A stretch of 64,000 bases of DNA from Takakia lepidozioides. Taxonomy: Eukaryota; Streptophyta; Takakiopsida; Takakiales; Takakiaceae. Positions 1 to 10,022 of the stretch are shown here, piece after piece. Every line of letters starts with the position of its first letter. The stretch's first letter is position 1. The stretch spans positions 46,727,053 to 46,791,052 of the forward strand of contig CM060732.1 of NCBI GenBank assembly GCA_030704615.1. Direction: 5' to 3'. A model generated the notes under the pieces. It did not search any database. It was given only the letters and a program-made list of their open reading frames with translations, and was not told where the DNA came from. The translations under genes and the position numbers were made by a program.

Positions 1-4
1 GGGT

Positions 5-1437
5 GTGTACATTGGCTGAGGAGATGTGGCCAAGTGTCACGAGCTTGGTGGGTGGTTACACATAACGGGCAATATGGGGATGGGAACAGATGTGGCCAGA
101 AGATGTGTTTGCGCTGGTGGCCCATGTATTGGGCATATCGGAATTTGAGTGTTTGTCGAATTTGTGCGTCGGTGGTGGCTTTGGTAGCCAGAAATGATTG
201 GAGAGTTTATGGTGCAGTACATTGGATTGAGTCCATTTTTGGATGTGTACTTTGGTATGGCTGATGGAGGCTGCCGCTTGTTTATTTGTCTCTCTGGTCA
301 GAGTGGTCAGGAGGTTTCGGACTGGTTTGGGTGCAGGGGGGTCCGGAACGGGGTGTATGAACCAGAAGGGATGGGTGTGGGCGATGTGAATAGGGTCGTT
401 CGAGGGTTCAACTATGGGTTGGGAGGCGCCGAGTTGGGCGAGTAGGTCTACTTCTTCATTACCATGGATGTCAGTATGCGAACGGACTTTGAGTATATGG
501 ACTGGGTGGCCTAGGGAGATGGCCCTCTGGACAATAGCGGCAATGAGGTTGCGGTCGGGATGATGATGATGGGCAGAGGGGTGGGAGATGTGGTTGCGAA
601 TGAGGAATAGTGAGGTAAGGTTGTCGGTGAAGATGAGTGTGGGGGGAGGGGGGAGGTGTCAAGTACAGAGAGGGCGTCATAAATGGCCATGAGTTCAGCC
701 CGGAGGATGGTGGCAGGGCCAAGGAGCCTGAGGGCAACGCCTTGACTGGTGGCAGCGTGATAGATTCCATACCATGCGTTAGGTTTGGTGAGGGATCCGT
801 CAGTGTAATGTGAATTGGCCAGTGGGTATTTGGGGATGGTGTTTTGTTGATATATTGTAGGGATTGGGGGTAGAGGTGTTGTTGGCGCGACCTGGGAAGG
901 ACGTGGTGTCGCAATGTTCCAAGCTTTGTTGGTTTTGATCCGAGACAATGTGGTGGGTGCATGGGTGTGGGAGAGGATGGTTGGATAATGGATGGTGGCC
1001 TTTATTTTATGAGTGATGGTGAGCAATTGTTCGAGCTGAGAAAAGAAAGATGGCGGTATGGTTGTATGCCGGGGGTTTTGGATGTGTAGAATCAGGGTTA
1101 GGGTGGGTTCCTTCCGTTTGAGATATTTGGGAAGAGGAAGGGTGTGAATATACTTAAGCTGGTTTGGGTCAATTGTGGCGAGCAAATTGACCCCTTCTGG
1201 GACTTATAGAAGAGGGTGAGAGATATTAGGAGAGTTTTGTTGTATGAGGATGAGGATTGTGGATGCAGTAGGAGAGGAGTGCGCATCAAGTTTTGCCCAT
1301 TGAAGAGCTTCGTGAGAAGGAGAACCAGGTGGAGGATAGGCAAGGCCTCGGCCTTCCCAAGTGTGCTGGGTGGCAGTACCAGTGGCTCCAAAGATACTGT
1401 CTCTGTGGTGCGGGCTAGAGAATGTGGGCAATGCCAC
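5..1437 (-). mobile_element. LINE (non-LTR) ORF2 C-terminal remnant: RNase H plus zinc knuckle
   Basis: Read on the minus strand, this is the 3' end of a LINE polyprotein. From about 807 downward there is a ribonuclease H domain: it opens with YTDGS, continues with an RAELMAIYDAL helix, then shifts frame at the C-rich stretch near 640-655. The new frame carries FTDN and a VRSHTDIHGNEEVDLLA segment, the usual end of LINE RNase H. Further down (about 5-70) another frame gives CPLC followed by DTWPHLLSQC, the C-terminal Cys-Cys-His-Cys knuckle. The segment upstream (about 830-1437) is spread over several frames and probably represents the end of the reverse transcriptase and linker. At least two frameshifts make it non-functional. 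RNase H normally removes RNA from the hybrid during target-primed reverse transcription. The window edge cuts the element. Confidence 0.82.
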
Positions 1438-1732
1438 AGGGCATGTCAGTAAATAAAACTATAATTAACCTTTAACTACCTACGAGGTACAAAATATACG
1501 GTGAAAAAATTGCACCTTGAACGTAAAAGAGATGTCGTCAATCTTCCAACTTTCATCTAGAAAAATTGAATGTAAATAGAGGTGCCTATTTGGTACCTTC
1601 ATCATCTCCACAAATTTCCCAAATTTCCACCGGAAAATTATAGTGCTTTAGTAAAAGGGTTTGTCAAACTTGGTATTTTTCAAACAATACATTCACAGGT
1701 ATTACGAGCCTATTACTGAGAAGCAATGCAAC
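1438..1732. other. No gene seen; AT-rich spacer
   Basis: This AT-rich stretch separates the LINE remnant from a tRNA-like segment. I see no coding signal or clear repeat in it. Confidence 0.4.
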
Positions 1733-1798
1733 GTGGGATTTGAACCCACAACTAAATTATGGATTTATATATTTCTGTCAAAATCCTACTGGGCATCA
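1733..1798 (-). repeat. tRNA-derived SINE head (Pol III A/B box-like)
   Basis: On the minus strand, 1749-1733 reads as a perfect T-arm: a 5-bp stem GTGGG/CCCAC around TTCAAAT, which contains a B-box. About 35 bases upstream (1798-1783) lies an A-box-like TGCCCAGTAGG. The spacing suits a tRNA-derived SINE promoter rather than a working tRNA, since no acceptor stem closes it. The tail was not identified. Confidence 0.45.
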
Positions 1799-1889
1799 GC
1801 ATGATTTTGCTTCTTGAACACTATTTTGGTTGAAATGGTCACTAATATGTACCCCAAGATTAAAATATATATAAATATCAATATATGAA

Positions 1890-2219
1890 GCGAGACGTTA
1901 CGTTTGTTTTGTTTTGTTTTGTTTTGTTTTGTTTTGTAGCGTCGTTGAGATCTCCCAAACCGCGGGGCCAGTGCGGGTGCTTGGTGCCGTTGGAAAGCCC
2001 TCGACGAGGAGGGGTGCACCGGCTTGGTCTCATGATTTTTGGACAAGCGGCGTGGGAGATGTGGAATTCCAAGTACTTTTGGTCGCTGGAAATTCACAAA
2101 AACTAGCAAAAATGGCAAAGTGGGCATTTCTGTGACAATGGTTGGAGCCTCGACGGGAGAGATATCACGGAAAGGTCTCCGGTTCAAATCTGGTCGTAGG
2201 CTCTGTGGAAAAAAACTTA
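1890..2219 (-). repeat. About 310-bp retroposon, copy 1
   Basis: This is a dispersed unit with further copies at 3615-3932, 7655-7960 and, 5'-truncated, 21243-21340. Orientation is inferred from the tail: read on the minus strand it ends in (CAAAA)n, seen here as (GTTTT)n at 1905-1935. Near its other end the plus strand carries CCGGTTCAAATCTGG, which resembles a Pol III B-box but lies antisense to the tail. There are no long reading frames of known type. It abuts the array of about 110-bp units directly. Confidence 0.7.
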
Positions 2220-4102
2220 CTTAGATGACATTAGACACTTGGGCCAACGGCAAAGGCTACCCTAGAGGTTGCATTTGGGTCGACATAGGAGACGCACTTT
2301 GATACATAGGGGATTGCACTTGGGCTTAGATCACACTGGACACTTGGGCCAATGGCACAGGCCACCCTAGACATGGAAGACGTACTTGGATACTTAGGAG
2401 ATTGCACTTGCGTTAAGATGATCCACTAGATACTTGGGCCTCTACATGGGAGATGCACTTGGGCTTAGATGGGCCTCGACATATGAGACGCACTTGGATA
2501 CATAGGAAATTGCACTTGGTCTTTGATTTCAATTCATCACGCATGGGCCAACGGCATAGGCTACACTAGAGGTCGCAGTTGGGCCTCAACATAGGATACG
2601 CAGTGGGGATACATAGAAGATCTTACACTTGGTCTAAGATGACACTGGACACTTGGACATGCTACCCTAGAGGTTGCATTTGGGCCTCGACATAGGAGAT
2701 GCACTTGGATTCATAGGGGATTGCACTTGGACTTAGATGATGACACTGGACACTTGGGCCAATGGCATAGGCTACCCTAGAGGTCGCATTTGGGCCTCGA
2801 CGTAGGAGACGCACTTGGATACATAGGGGATTGCACTTGGACTTAGATGATGACACTGGAGACTTGGAAATTATGGAAAAATAGCAAAGTGGGCTTTCCG
2901 GGAGCAATGACTGGCCCTTCATGTGGCAGATTTGGAATTTCAAGTACTTTGGGTAGCTAGAAATTCACAAAAAATTGCAAAGTGGGCATTCCTGGGACAA
3001 TGGTTGGAGCCTCGACGGGAAAGATATCAAGGAAAGGTCTCCGGTTCAAATCTGGTCGTAAGCTCTTTGGAAAAAAAACTTATTTAGATGACATTGGGTC
3101 ATTGGAAATTCGGGGAAAATAGCAAAAGTGGGCATTCCTCGGAGAATGGTTGGAGCCTTGATGGGAGAGACAACAAGGGAGAGGTCTCCGGTTCAAATCT
3201 GGTCATAGTCTATGTGGGGAAAAAAATGATTAGATATGGCTAAATCATTAGACTTAGATGACTTAGATGACAGTGGACACTTGGGCCAACGACACAGGCT
3301 ACCCTAGAGGTCGCACTTGGGTCTCACTTAGGAGACGCACTAAAATACATATGAGATCTTGCACTTGGGCTTAGATGACACTGGGCATTTGGGCCAACGA
3401 CACAAGCTACCCTAGAGGTCGCATTTGAGCCTCGATGTAGGAGGCACACTTGGATATATAGGGGATAGCACTTGGAGATATCAAGGGAAAGGTCTCCGGT
3501 TCAGATCTGATCGTAGGCTCCATGGAAAAAAAAATGATTGGATATGGCTTGCTTCATATATTGATGCACTTGGACTTAGATGACACTAGACACTTGGGCC
3601 AACGACACAGGCTACCCTAGTATGAATTAAGACAATTTGTTTGTTTGTTTGTTTGTTTTGTCATGTTGAGATGTCCCAAACCGCGAGGCCCCAGCACTCC
3701 TGCTTGGTATTGTTGGAAAGTCCTCGACGAGGACGGGTGCACCAGCTTGGTCTCATGAATGGACCTGCGGTGTGGGAGATACCTAATTCCAAGTATTTTT
3801 GGTCGCCGGAAATTCACAAAAAATAGCAAAAATGGCAAAGTGGGCATTCCTGGGACAATGGTTGGAGCCTCGACGGGAGAGATATCAAGGGAAAGGTCTC
3901 CGGTTCAAATCAGGTCATAGATTCCGTGGAAAAAAATTGATTAGACTTGGATGACTGAGATGACATTGGACACTTGGGCCAACGGCAAAAGCTACCCTGG
4001 AGGTATGGGCCTAGACATAGGAGACACACTTGAATGCATATAAGATTGCACGTGGGCTTACATGACCCTGGACACTTGGGCCAACGGCACAAGCTACCCT
4101 AG
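2220..4102. repeat. Degenerate array of ~110-bp units interleaved with retroposon fragments
   Basis: A unit built around GACACTTGGGCCAACGGC, GCTACCCTAGAGGTCGC, CTCGACATAGGAGACGCACT and GGGGATTGCACTTGG recurs many times at 2220-2940, 3240-3475, 3560-3612 and 3945-4102. It is broken by truncated ends of the 310-bp retroposon at about 2940-3080, 3100-3225 and 3476-3535, and by a fuller copy at 3615-3932. Copies differ by substitutions and small indels, so the array is old. No coding sequence is present. The same combination occurs inverted at 7096-7960. Confidence 0.75.
3615..3932 (-). repeat. About 310-bp retroposon, copy 2
   Basis: This matches copy 1 along its length: (GTTT)n at one end, then the sequence around CCTCGACGAGGACGGGTGCACC, and the CCGGTTCAAATC B-box-like motif at 3899-3910. 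The tail-like repeat is (CAAA)n on the minus strand. It is again followed directly by 110-bp units. Confidence 0.68.
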
Positions 4103-4165
4103 CAATAATAATGAAATGGGCTGGACCTGTCGGAACCATGTAGCTGTTATAGAGGCATCCCCACA

Positions 4166-4232
4166 TGGCTATTGCATGCCCTTGAAAGTGGCATGTGCAT
4201 GTGGAACCCATGTAGAGTGCATGCAATAGCCA
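4166..4232. repeat. Perfect 14-bp inverted repeat
   Basis: TGGCTATTGCATGC at 4166-4179 is the exact reverse complement of 4219-4232, leaving a 39-nt loop that itself contains CATGTG/CACATG-type half-sites. The surrounding 4103-4505 stretch shows no coding signal. Confidence 0.6.
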
Positions 4233-4504
4233 AACATTTGGTGAAGGTTTTAGACTATAGGACTGAATGTAAGGACGCTGGCCAAAGCTGTGGTAAGACG
4301 AGGTAAGCCAAACATGGTAAGGGAGACTGCCAAGAGAGAGAGCGGAGGTTGGGGGCTTTGGGATTGGCAATGCAAAGGCGGGCGGCATAGTAACAATAGT
4401 GTGGAAGGCATGTAGAACATGGCATCTACCTACTTGGCGGGGGTGGGGAAGGGAAGGAGGGGCTTGGCAATAGGGAACTTTAGTCATTCTTCAAGCAGAT
4501 GACA

Positions 4505-4690
4505 ACCAAGTTGTAGCCCAGTGGTAATGGGCACATACTACCTCGGAAGTGTTGTGGGTTCCATCCATCGATTGGTGTCACAAATGTGTCCACCTTCCTG
4601 CTGAAAGGCTGTAGCCCTTCGGGGTCAAGAGACACCATAATTTACGTTTCATTTGGAAGGCGTCATATATATTATATTATTATTCCAGCT
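4505..4690 (+). repeat. tRNA-derived SINE
   Basis: The segment opens with TTGTAGCCCAGTGGTAATGGG, an A-box-like element, and about 45 bases on has GTGGGTTCCATCC, a B-box-like element. It continues through about 100 bases of unrelated body (GGCTGTAGCCCTTCGGGG) into an AT-rich end. A decayed relative of the head is at about 28160-28240. No target duplication was confirmed. Confidence 0.5.
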
Positions 4691-6367
4691 GACGGCTCTG
4701 CACCATTCCGTATTTTTTTTACTTGAATGCTCACTGTGATTTTTTTTTTTAAATGTCCCATATCAAAATGGGTGTGCACGTTGAAGAGCAAGATATAACA
4801 TTATATTATACATATATCTTATCTCAAATCACGAGTTATATGTCAGAATATCTATTTATATGTTTAACTATATACGTATGACTGTCATTTTTTTGGCTCA
4901 AAATGAGGTTGGTAGCAGTGTTGGTTTGGTATCTGGGTTTCGCCGAGTATCAACCCGGGTCTCTCCTAGCCTAACCTACTATTCTCTGTTCCTGTAAACA
5001 TTTGTAGTACCCTATCAAAAGGTTCTCGAGTTCCCTGGCGGCCCCCCAAACCCTGACAAGTGGTGGTTAGGGTTCCTTTCCCCGCCCCCTACCAGAGCTC
5101 GACTCGTTGTCGTAGGTCTGTTTGGGTATCATGTTAATATGCACATATAGACATTATGGATGCAGGGTTCCATGTGTTTATGAGCGCCTCTTTATGATCT
5201 TTGTCGTGCACCTAAGCATCGTGCCGCAACATACATCGTTGTCCACCACACAATCTAAGCACACAATCCTAGAAAGCTATACCACAATTCAAAGCATGAA
5301 GCAATCACATTAAGAACAAGCCCTAGTCCTTCCAAATGAAATCCACTTTATTACATAAACTAAGTCAAGCCAAGGGCACCCTTGCTAAGGGAATCCACCC
5401 TACAAAGCCCTCAACACACTCTTTCTCAATACCTAGAGCTATGGAGGTGAGAGAAGCTCATGGAGGCTCAACTACAAGAAGCTGAGCCTCGGAAAACCTA
5501 TCCTCATGTCCCAAGTGAGGCTCGACAGCTCACTTGGCATGTGAGACCCAATGAAGTCCCAACACACAAAATATAAATATAAATATCTAAAATATCCTAG
5601 TTAACTAGAAGTAGGTAATTCTAGATAACCATGACTAAAACCATGACATCTTCATTTGCAAGACACTATGGATGCAATTCTAATTCAGTGTATAATTGTA
5701 TGGGGGTTGGTATCCTATGAGATGAGCAGGTTTCCTTGTGGTTTTCTTGAATATTAATGACCATTTCAATATTGAATTTGAATTTGAATACTAGTACCAT
5801 TTTTATTTTTTTTATTTTTTAATACCATATCCGAGTTCATATTCCTAGGTTTATTGACATTCAAATACCATTGCTCATATCCGGATTGATTTTTTTTTTA
5901 AACCACTCTATGCATACCAGATTCATAGTTGAAAAAATCAAGGGCTGCATTATTGGAAAACCTACCTGCCTTAAAAAAATTCAGCCCATGCATACCAGGA
6001 CCCTTATGGTATTTCCAATTCAAGATACCAGACCAACAGTTGGTATTGTGTGAGCACACTCACATTGGCATAAGCCTACGTATGCAAGCAGACAAGCATA
6101 TTCTGCATATTTCCAAAGATCCTCAGAATACGAAATTGTACTCACACAACAAAAGTACAAAATATATTCAAAACTAGGTGAGCACAGTGAGTTTCTCTAC
6201 GAAAATATCTATTTAATTTTCAGATTTCTTGTTGGTTGGCTAGCGAAATTCTCTACACTCGAGGTGCTTCTCACATTTAGCGAAATACTGCTGTGTATAA
6301 TATTATAACATTAAAAGCAGTATTTCACTATTAACTATTTATGTTTTAATGTATGTCCAAAGGGTGT
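4691..6367. other. Repeat-like spacer without recognisable gene
   Basis: This is AT-rich sequence with short open frames only. 5300-5570 reads like decayed retroelement LTR or UTR sequence, but I could not find paired ends. 6047-6300 contains several GTGAGCAC-type motifs, also scattered at 6455-6540 and 62620-63120, suggesting remnants of a further repeat family. Nothing here can be assigned with confidence. Confidence 0.35.
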
Positions 6368-6666
6368 TAATAGCTAAAATGTACTCATAGACCTTGTAAC
6401 TAACCCTACTAACTTAGCAGTACCCTATATCTGTCATTTCTGTTTGCAAACATATTATCCCTATAACCATGGATTGTGTTCACACTGGGTTTTCTTTCAT
6501 GCTCACATTGTGCTCAGCCTTTCTTGCTCAGGGGATACCAACCCCCTCAAAATTATATCTCCAATGGATCCAATGGAGTTTGTTAACCGAGATTCTTACA
6601 ATTGACCAGAACCGGTTGTTCTTTCCATAAGAAACTAGGGTAGCCTATTCTTGCTCAATTCTAACA
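6368..6666 (+). repeat. Possible copia LTR ending at the primer binding site
   Basis: The right edge is set by the adjacent primer binding site at 6667; the sequence just before it, CTAACA, would be the LTR end. The left edge is a guess at TGTTAA (6368), giving an inverted TGTTA/TAACA pair and a length of about 300 bp, normal for copia. A segment at 6598-6635 recurs with changes at 22826-22861, which supports repeat identity. Confidence 0.35.
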
Positions 6667-6678
6667 TGGTATCAGAGC
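6667..6678 (+). promoter_or_regulatory. Retrotransposon primer binding site (initiator Met tRNA)
   Basis: TGGTATCAGAGC is the standard plant copia primer binding site, complementary to the 3' end of initiator methionine tRNA. It lies about 50 bases before the gag start at 6728. Confidence 0.85.
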
Positions 6679-6727
6679 CATTCTTCTCTAGGTGAGAGTT
6701 GGTAGTTGAGATTGAGAGAACTTGATT

Positions 6728-7120
6728 ATGGCTGGAGCGTCGTCTTCTAGCAATCCTCCTTCTATGTCTATGACGAGTGCATTAGATGTGAGAGTGGAAG
6801 ATCGATTCAATGGAGCTAACTATCAAACCTGGAAGTTTAGGATAGAGATGGTCCTTCTAGACAAAGATCTATGGGAAGTGGTTGATGGATCAGTCCCAAG
6901 ACTTGACACTATTGTTGGCCAAGCCATATGGGATAGGAAAGATCAGAAAGCAAGAGCTAGCATCATCACAAGCTTGAGAGACAATCAGTTGCATCTCATT
7001 ATAAGTGCTAAGAGTGCTAAGGATGTTTGGGACAAGCTAGCAAGCATATATGAGACGAAGGATGTCACATCGCAAGTGTATGCGACGCAAAAGTTGGCCC
7101 AGGTGTCCAATATCATCTAA
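6728..7120 (+). pseudogene. Ty1/copia gag N-terminal fragment (UBN2-like)
   Basis: The frame encodes about 126 residues of a copia Gag, starting MAGASSS at the ATG at 6728. Typical features are FNGANYQTWKFRIEMVL, a WEVVDG segment, AIWDRKDQKARASIITSL and AKDVWDKLASIYE. Gag coats the retrotransposon RNA in cytoplasmic particles. The homology stops at about 7092-7105: after ATQKLAQ the frame runs into the 110-bp repeat and ends at 7120, so the nucleocapsid knuckle, protease, integrase and reverse transcriptase are missing. The join coincides with a shared TTGGCCCA, suggesting recombination at a short match. Confidence 0.85.
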
Positions 7121-7654
7121 GCCCAAGTGCAATCTCCTATGTATCCAAAGGCATCTCCCATGTGCGTCTCCCATGTCGAGGCCCATCTGAGTCTAGTGTG
7201 CAATCCCCAATGTATCCAAGTGCGTCTCCTATGTCAAGGCCCAAATGCAACCTCTAGGGTAGCATCTTCCAGTGTCATCGAAGCCCCCAAGTGTAAGATC
7301 TTCTATGTATCCTAGTGCATATCCTATGACGAGGCCCAAGTGCGACCTCTAGTGTAGCCTATGCCGTTGGCCTAGTGTGAAGAATTGAAAATCTAAGACC
7401 AAGTGCAATTTCTTATGTATCCAAGTGCGTCTTCTATGTCGAGGCCAATCTAAGTCCAAGTGCGTCTCGTATGTCGAGGCCCAAATGCGACCTCTAGGGT
7501 AACCCCTGCCGTTGGCCCAAGTGTCAAGTGTCATCTAAGTCCCAGTGCAATCCCCTATGTATCCAAGTGTGTCTCCTATGTCGAGGCCCAAATTATGCGA
7601 CCTCTAGGGTAGCCTGTGTTGTTGGCCCAAGTGTCCAATGTCATCTAAGTAATT
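7096..7654. repeat. Second ~110-bp unit array, inverted relative to 2220-4102
   Basis: At least five partial units (CCAAGTGCGTCTCCTATG, GGCCCAAATGCGACCTCTAG, GCCGTTGGCCCAAGTGTC) are the reverse complement of those at 2.2-4.1 kb. The array starts inside the copia gag remnant and runs straight into the 310-bp retroposon at 7655, the same linkage as in the first array. Confidence 0.72.
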
Positions 7655-7960
7655 TTTTTTTTCCACGTAGCCTACGACCAGATTTGAACCGGATACGTTT
7701 CCCTTGATATCTCTCTTGTCGAGGCTCCAACCATTGTCCCATTAATGCCCACTTTGCCATTTTTGCTAATTTTTTGTGAATTTCCATCGACCAAAAGCAC
7801 TTGGAATTCGACATCTCCCACACCGCAGGTCAAAAAATCGTGAGACCAAGCCCGTGCACCCCTCCTTGTCGAGGGCTTTCCAACGGTACCAAGCATCAAG
7901 GCTGGGGCTTTGCGGTTTGGGACATCTCAACGTGACAAAACAAACCAAACTTCTTGCTTC
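7655..7960 (+). repeat. About 310-bp retroposon, copy 3
   Basis: This is the full-length copy in plus orientation, ending in ACAAAACAAACCAAAC at about 7936-7951. It is preceded by 110-bp units, so in tail-last orientation the order is units, 310-bp body, tail. Both strands have short open frames that are artefacts of the repeat. Confidence 0.7.
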
Positions 7961-7972
7961 ATAGATAGATAG

Positions 7973-8206
7973 CTGAAAAAACCGGAAACAGAGGTTATCA
8001 AATCAAATAACTGCTCAACACTCAAACCTGCTTTCCTTATGATCAGTTGTCATATCAACTGCTCCAATGCCATAAGATCAGCCAAACAAGTGTGGTAGAC
8101 AGTCTTTGTGTGAATCTCTAACCATCCATCCACACACTAGACTGGGTCGCAATCTAGTGTTTTCTCACAATCCTTATTTACATGTTAGGTTGAATTTCTA
8201 CTACAA
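7973..8206. repeat. Dispersed repeat, copy 1 (pair with 22862-23092)
   Basis: About 230 bp, starting CTGAAAAAACCGGAAAC and ending GGTTGAATTTCTACTA, recur in the same orientation at 22862-23092 with modest divergence. Similarity stops sharply at both ends. No coding content was seen; it may be a retroelement LTR or UTR fragment. Confidence 0.72.
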
Positions 8207-8669
8207 CGCCATATGGCTCTACACCCATGATCAGTGGGGGCTTATTCAGCATTGTGTTGTTCTTATTAATTAATATACCTATGGTTCGTGTTTATGTTTT
8301 GTTTTTGGGCTTGCGCTTGCAGAGCCCACCACTTATTAACTAGGAAGTGGTAACTTAGTAAGTACTAGGGAGGGGGCTTGTTTATATACCCTCTCGGGGC
8401 GGTGGGCCCTTCTAGAAGCCCGCGGAATCCTCACGCGGGGCAATCCTTCTAGAAGGTTGTGATGTGTGTAATGTATGAGCCCTAGAAACCGGCATGCCAC
8501 ACCTTCTTATCCAATTTGCAGCCTGAACCCTCCCCCATTTATTAGATGTCAGCTTCATGCCTTGTTTTTTCTTACCCCCCTTACACAACAGTTAATAATT
8601 CAAGTCGTGGTGTAGCTTACTATATCACCCGCTTTTTAATTCCTGGACCACTCTCTAATCCTCACACCC
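8207..8669. other. No gene seen
   Basis: Unique-looking sequence between a dispersed repeat and a hAT element. There are no long frames and no recognisable motifs. Confidence 0.4.
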
Positions 8670-8677
8670 GTTAAAAC

Positions 8678-9490
8678 CAGTCTTGGGCGGTTACCCGCCG
8701 GACCCAGGTTAACCGCCAGTTCAGGTTCACGTTAACCGGAACCGGGCCCATTCCTACAGAACCTGACCCATAACCGGAACCTGCCAATGGGGATCGGGGC
8801 AAAACCGAACCGGCGGTTCCTGCCGGGTGTGAGAACCGGAGGACCGGGGTGAGGGGGAGGGGGATAAAAACAGGTTCCGGTTCTTGACCCCTTGGTGGGG
8901 CTGGTGGGCCCAGGGCAAAACTTATTTAATGCTCTCAAGCTCCTGAGATCCTGGGTTCAATGCTTGAAAGCCATGAGATTCTATGTTCAATGCTTCAGCG
9001 CCATGAGATCTTGGGTTCAATCTCAAGCTCCATGATATCCTGGCTAAGTTCATTAATAGAATGTTTGAAGATGCCAATACTTGCGGTAGCTGAATAATAC
9101 TTTCAACCCATAAAACTTTACCCATTTTCTTCTACCAGTTTATTTAGAGTATTTTTGTTTGTTATTTTGTGTTAGTGAAAACTAACAAAATCGTTGGATT
9201 TTAATTCAAATATGTGAATACACTGCTATTTAATCTACCGGACTGATAAAATATTTTAAATCTAATTAAATTAAACAATTTTAAAAAAAAAAATAGAACC
9301 GGAACCTAACCGGAACCGATGGTTTTTATCAGCAACTAACCGGTAACCGGAACCGCCCCAATGTTTAAAAGTTGGATCCAGAACCGGCTCAATAAAAAAA
9401 AACCGGAACCGGATCCGAAACCGTCTCTTGAAATAATTGTGGAACCGGAACCGAAGGTTCCTTCACAAATGCAAGAACTGCCCAACACTG
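8678..9490. mobile_element. Non-autonomous hAT element with 8-bp target duplication
   Basis: The element is 813 bp. Its left end starts CAGTCTTGGGCGGTT and its right end, read inward, starts CAGTGTTGGGCAGTT, so the terminal repeats match at 13 of 15 positions. It is flanked by GTTAAAAC at 8670-8677 and again at 9491-9498: an exact 8-bp target duplication, the hAT hallmark. Both subterminal regions are packed with GGAACCGG/CCGGTTCC motifs. There is no transposase frame, so it would need a source in trans. The same CAGTGTTG terminus and GGTTCC-rich subterminal sequence occur at 33201, next to a hAT transposase, and at 59426. Confidence 0.9.
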
Positions 9491-9498
9491 GTTAAAAC

Positions 9499-10022
9499 CT
9501 GGGCCCCTTATTGTAAAGGACTCAAGTGAATGTATGTGGGCAAGCCCGAATTTAATAATAACGATACAAAAAAAAATTAAATAAAAAATTGAACCCAAAA
9601 CCTGGATGGTAGGTAGTGCCAACTTCGTGGGGCCACATTATTATATATCGATGTTTGTTATGTTGGAAAGTTTGACATTTCGTGAGTTGGGTGGCCGGCA
9701 GCCTCGTTTGTCTGTTGTGCTGACGCGTGCCGGCGAGTGTGGCCGCTTGTACGTACATTCTTGCACTGCTCAGGAGGTCACAAACAAACGAGAGAAAGAA
9801 GAAAGAACGAAAGAGAGTTATGTACTGGGTCCACTTAGAAGAGATGGTGATGATAGCCATGATTTTGGGCCATTTCTAAAGATGATTATGTAGTGTGCAC
9901 AGAGAGAAGAGGAATATTCACTCACAAACAAAGAGACGCTCACAATTAGATGCAATCACAGGCGGAGGGAGAAGAAGGCCAAAAGAGAGACGGTACTGAT
10001 CACGAACCACAGTTTGAACGCC
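9499..10022. other. Intergenic and putative promoter/5' leader of the 10023 gene
   Basis: The stretch contains purine-rich AGAGAAAGAAGAAAG sequence at about 9790-9820 and again near 9960-9990, a common look for plant 5' leaders. No TATA box or start site could be fixed. A 95-residue open frame at 9606-9893 has no recognisable features and is not called. Confidence 0.35.

Noticed and set aside
1733-1749. Functional tRNA gene
   Set aside because: A perfect T-arm is present but no closing acceptor stem or D-arm was found; a SINE head fits better.
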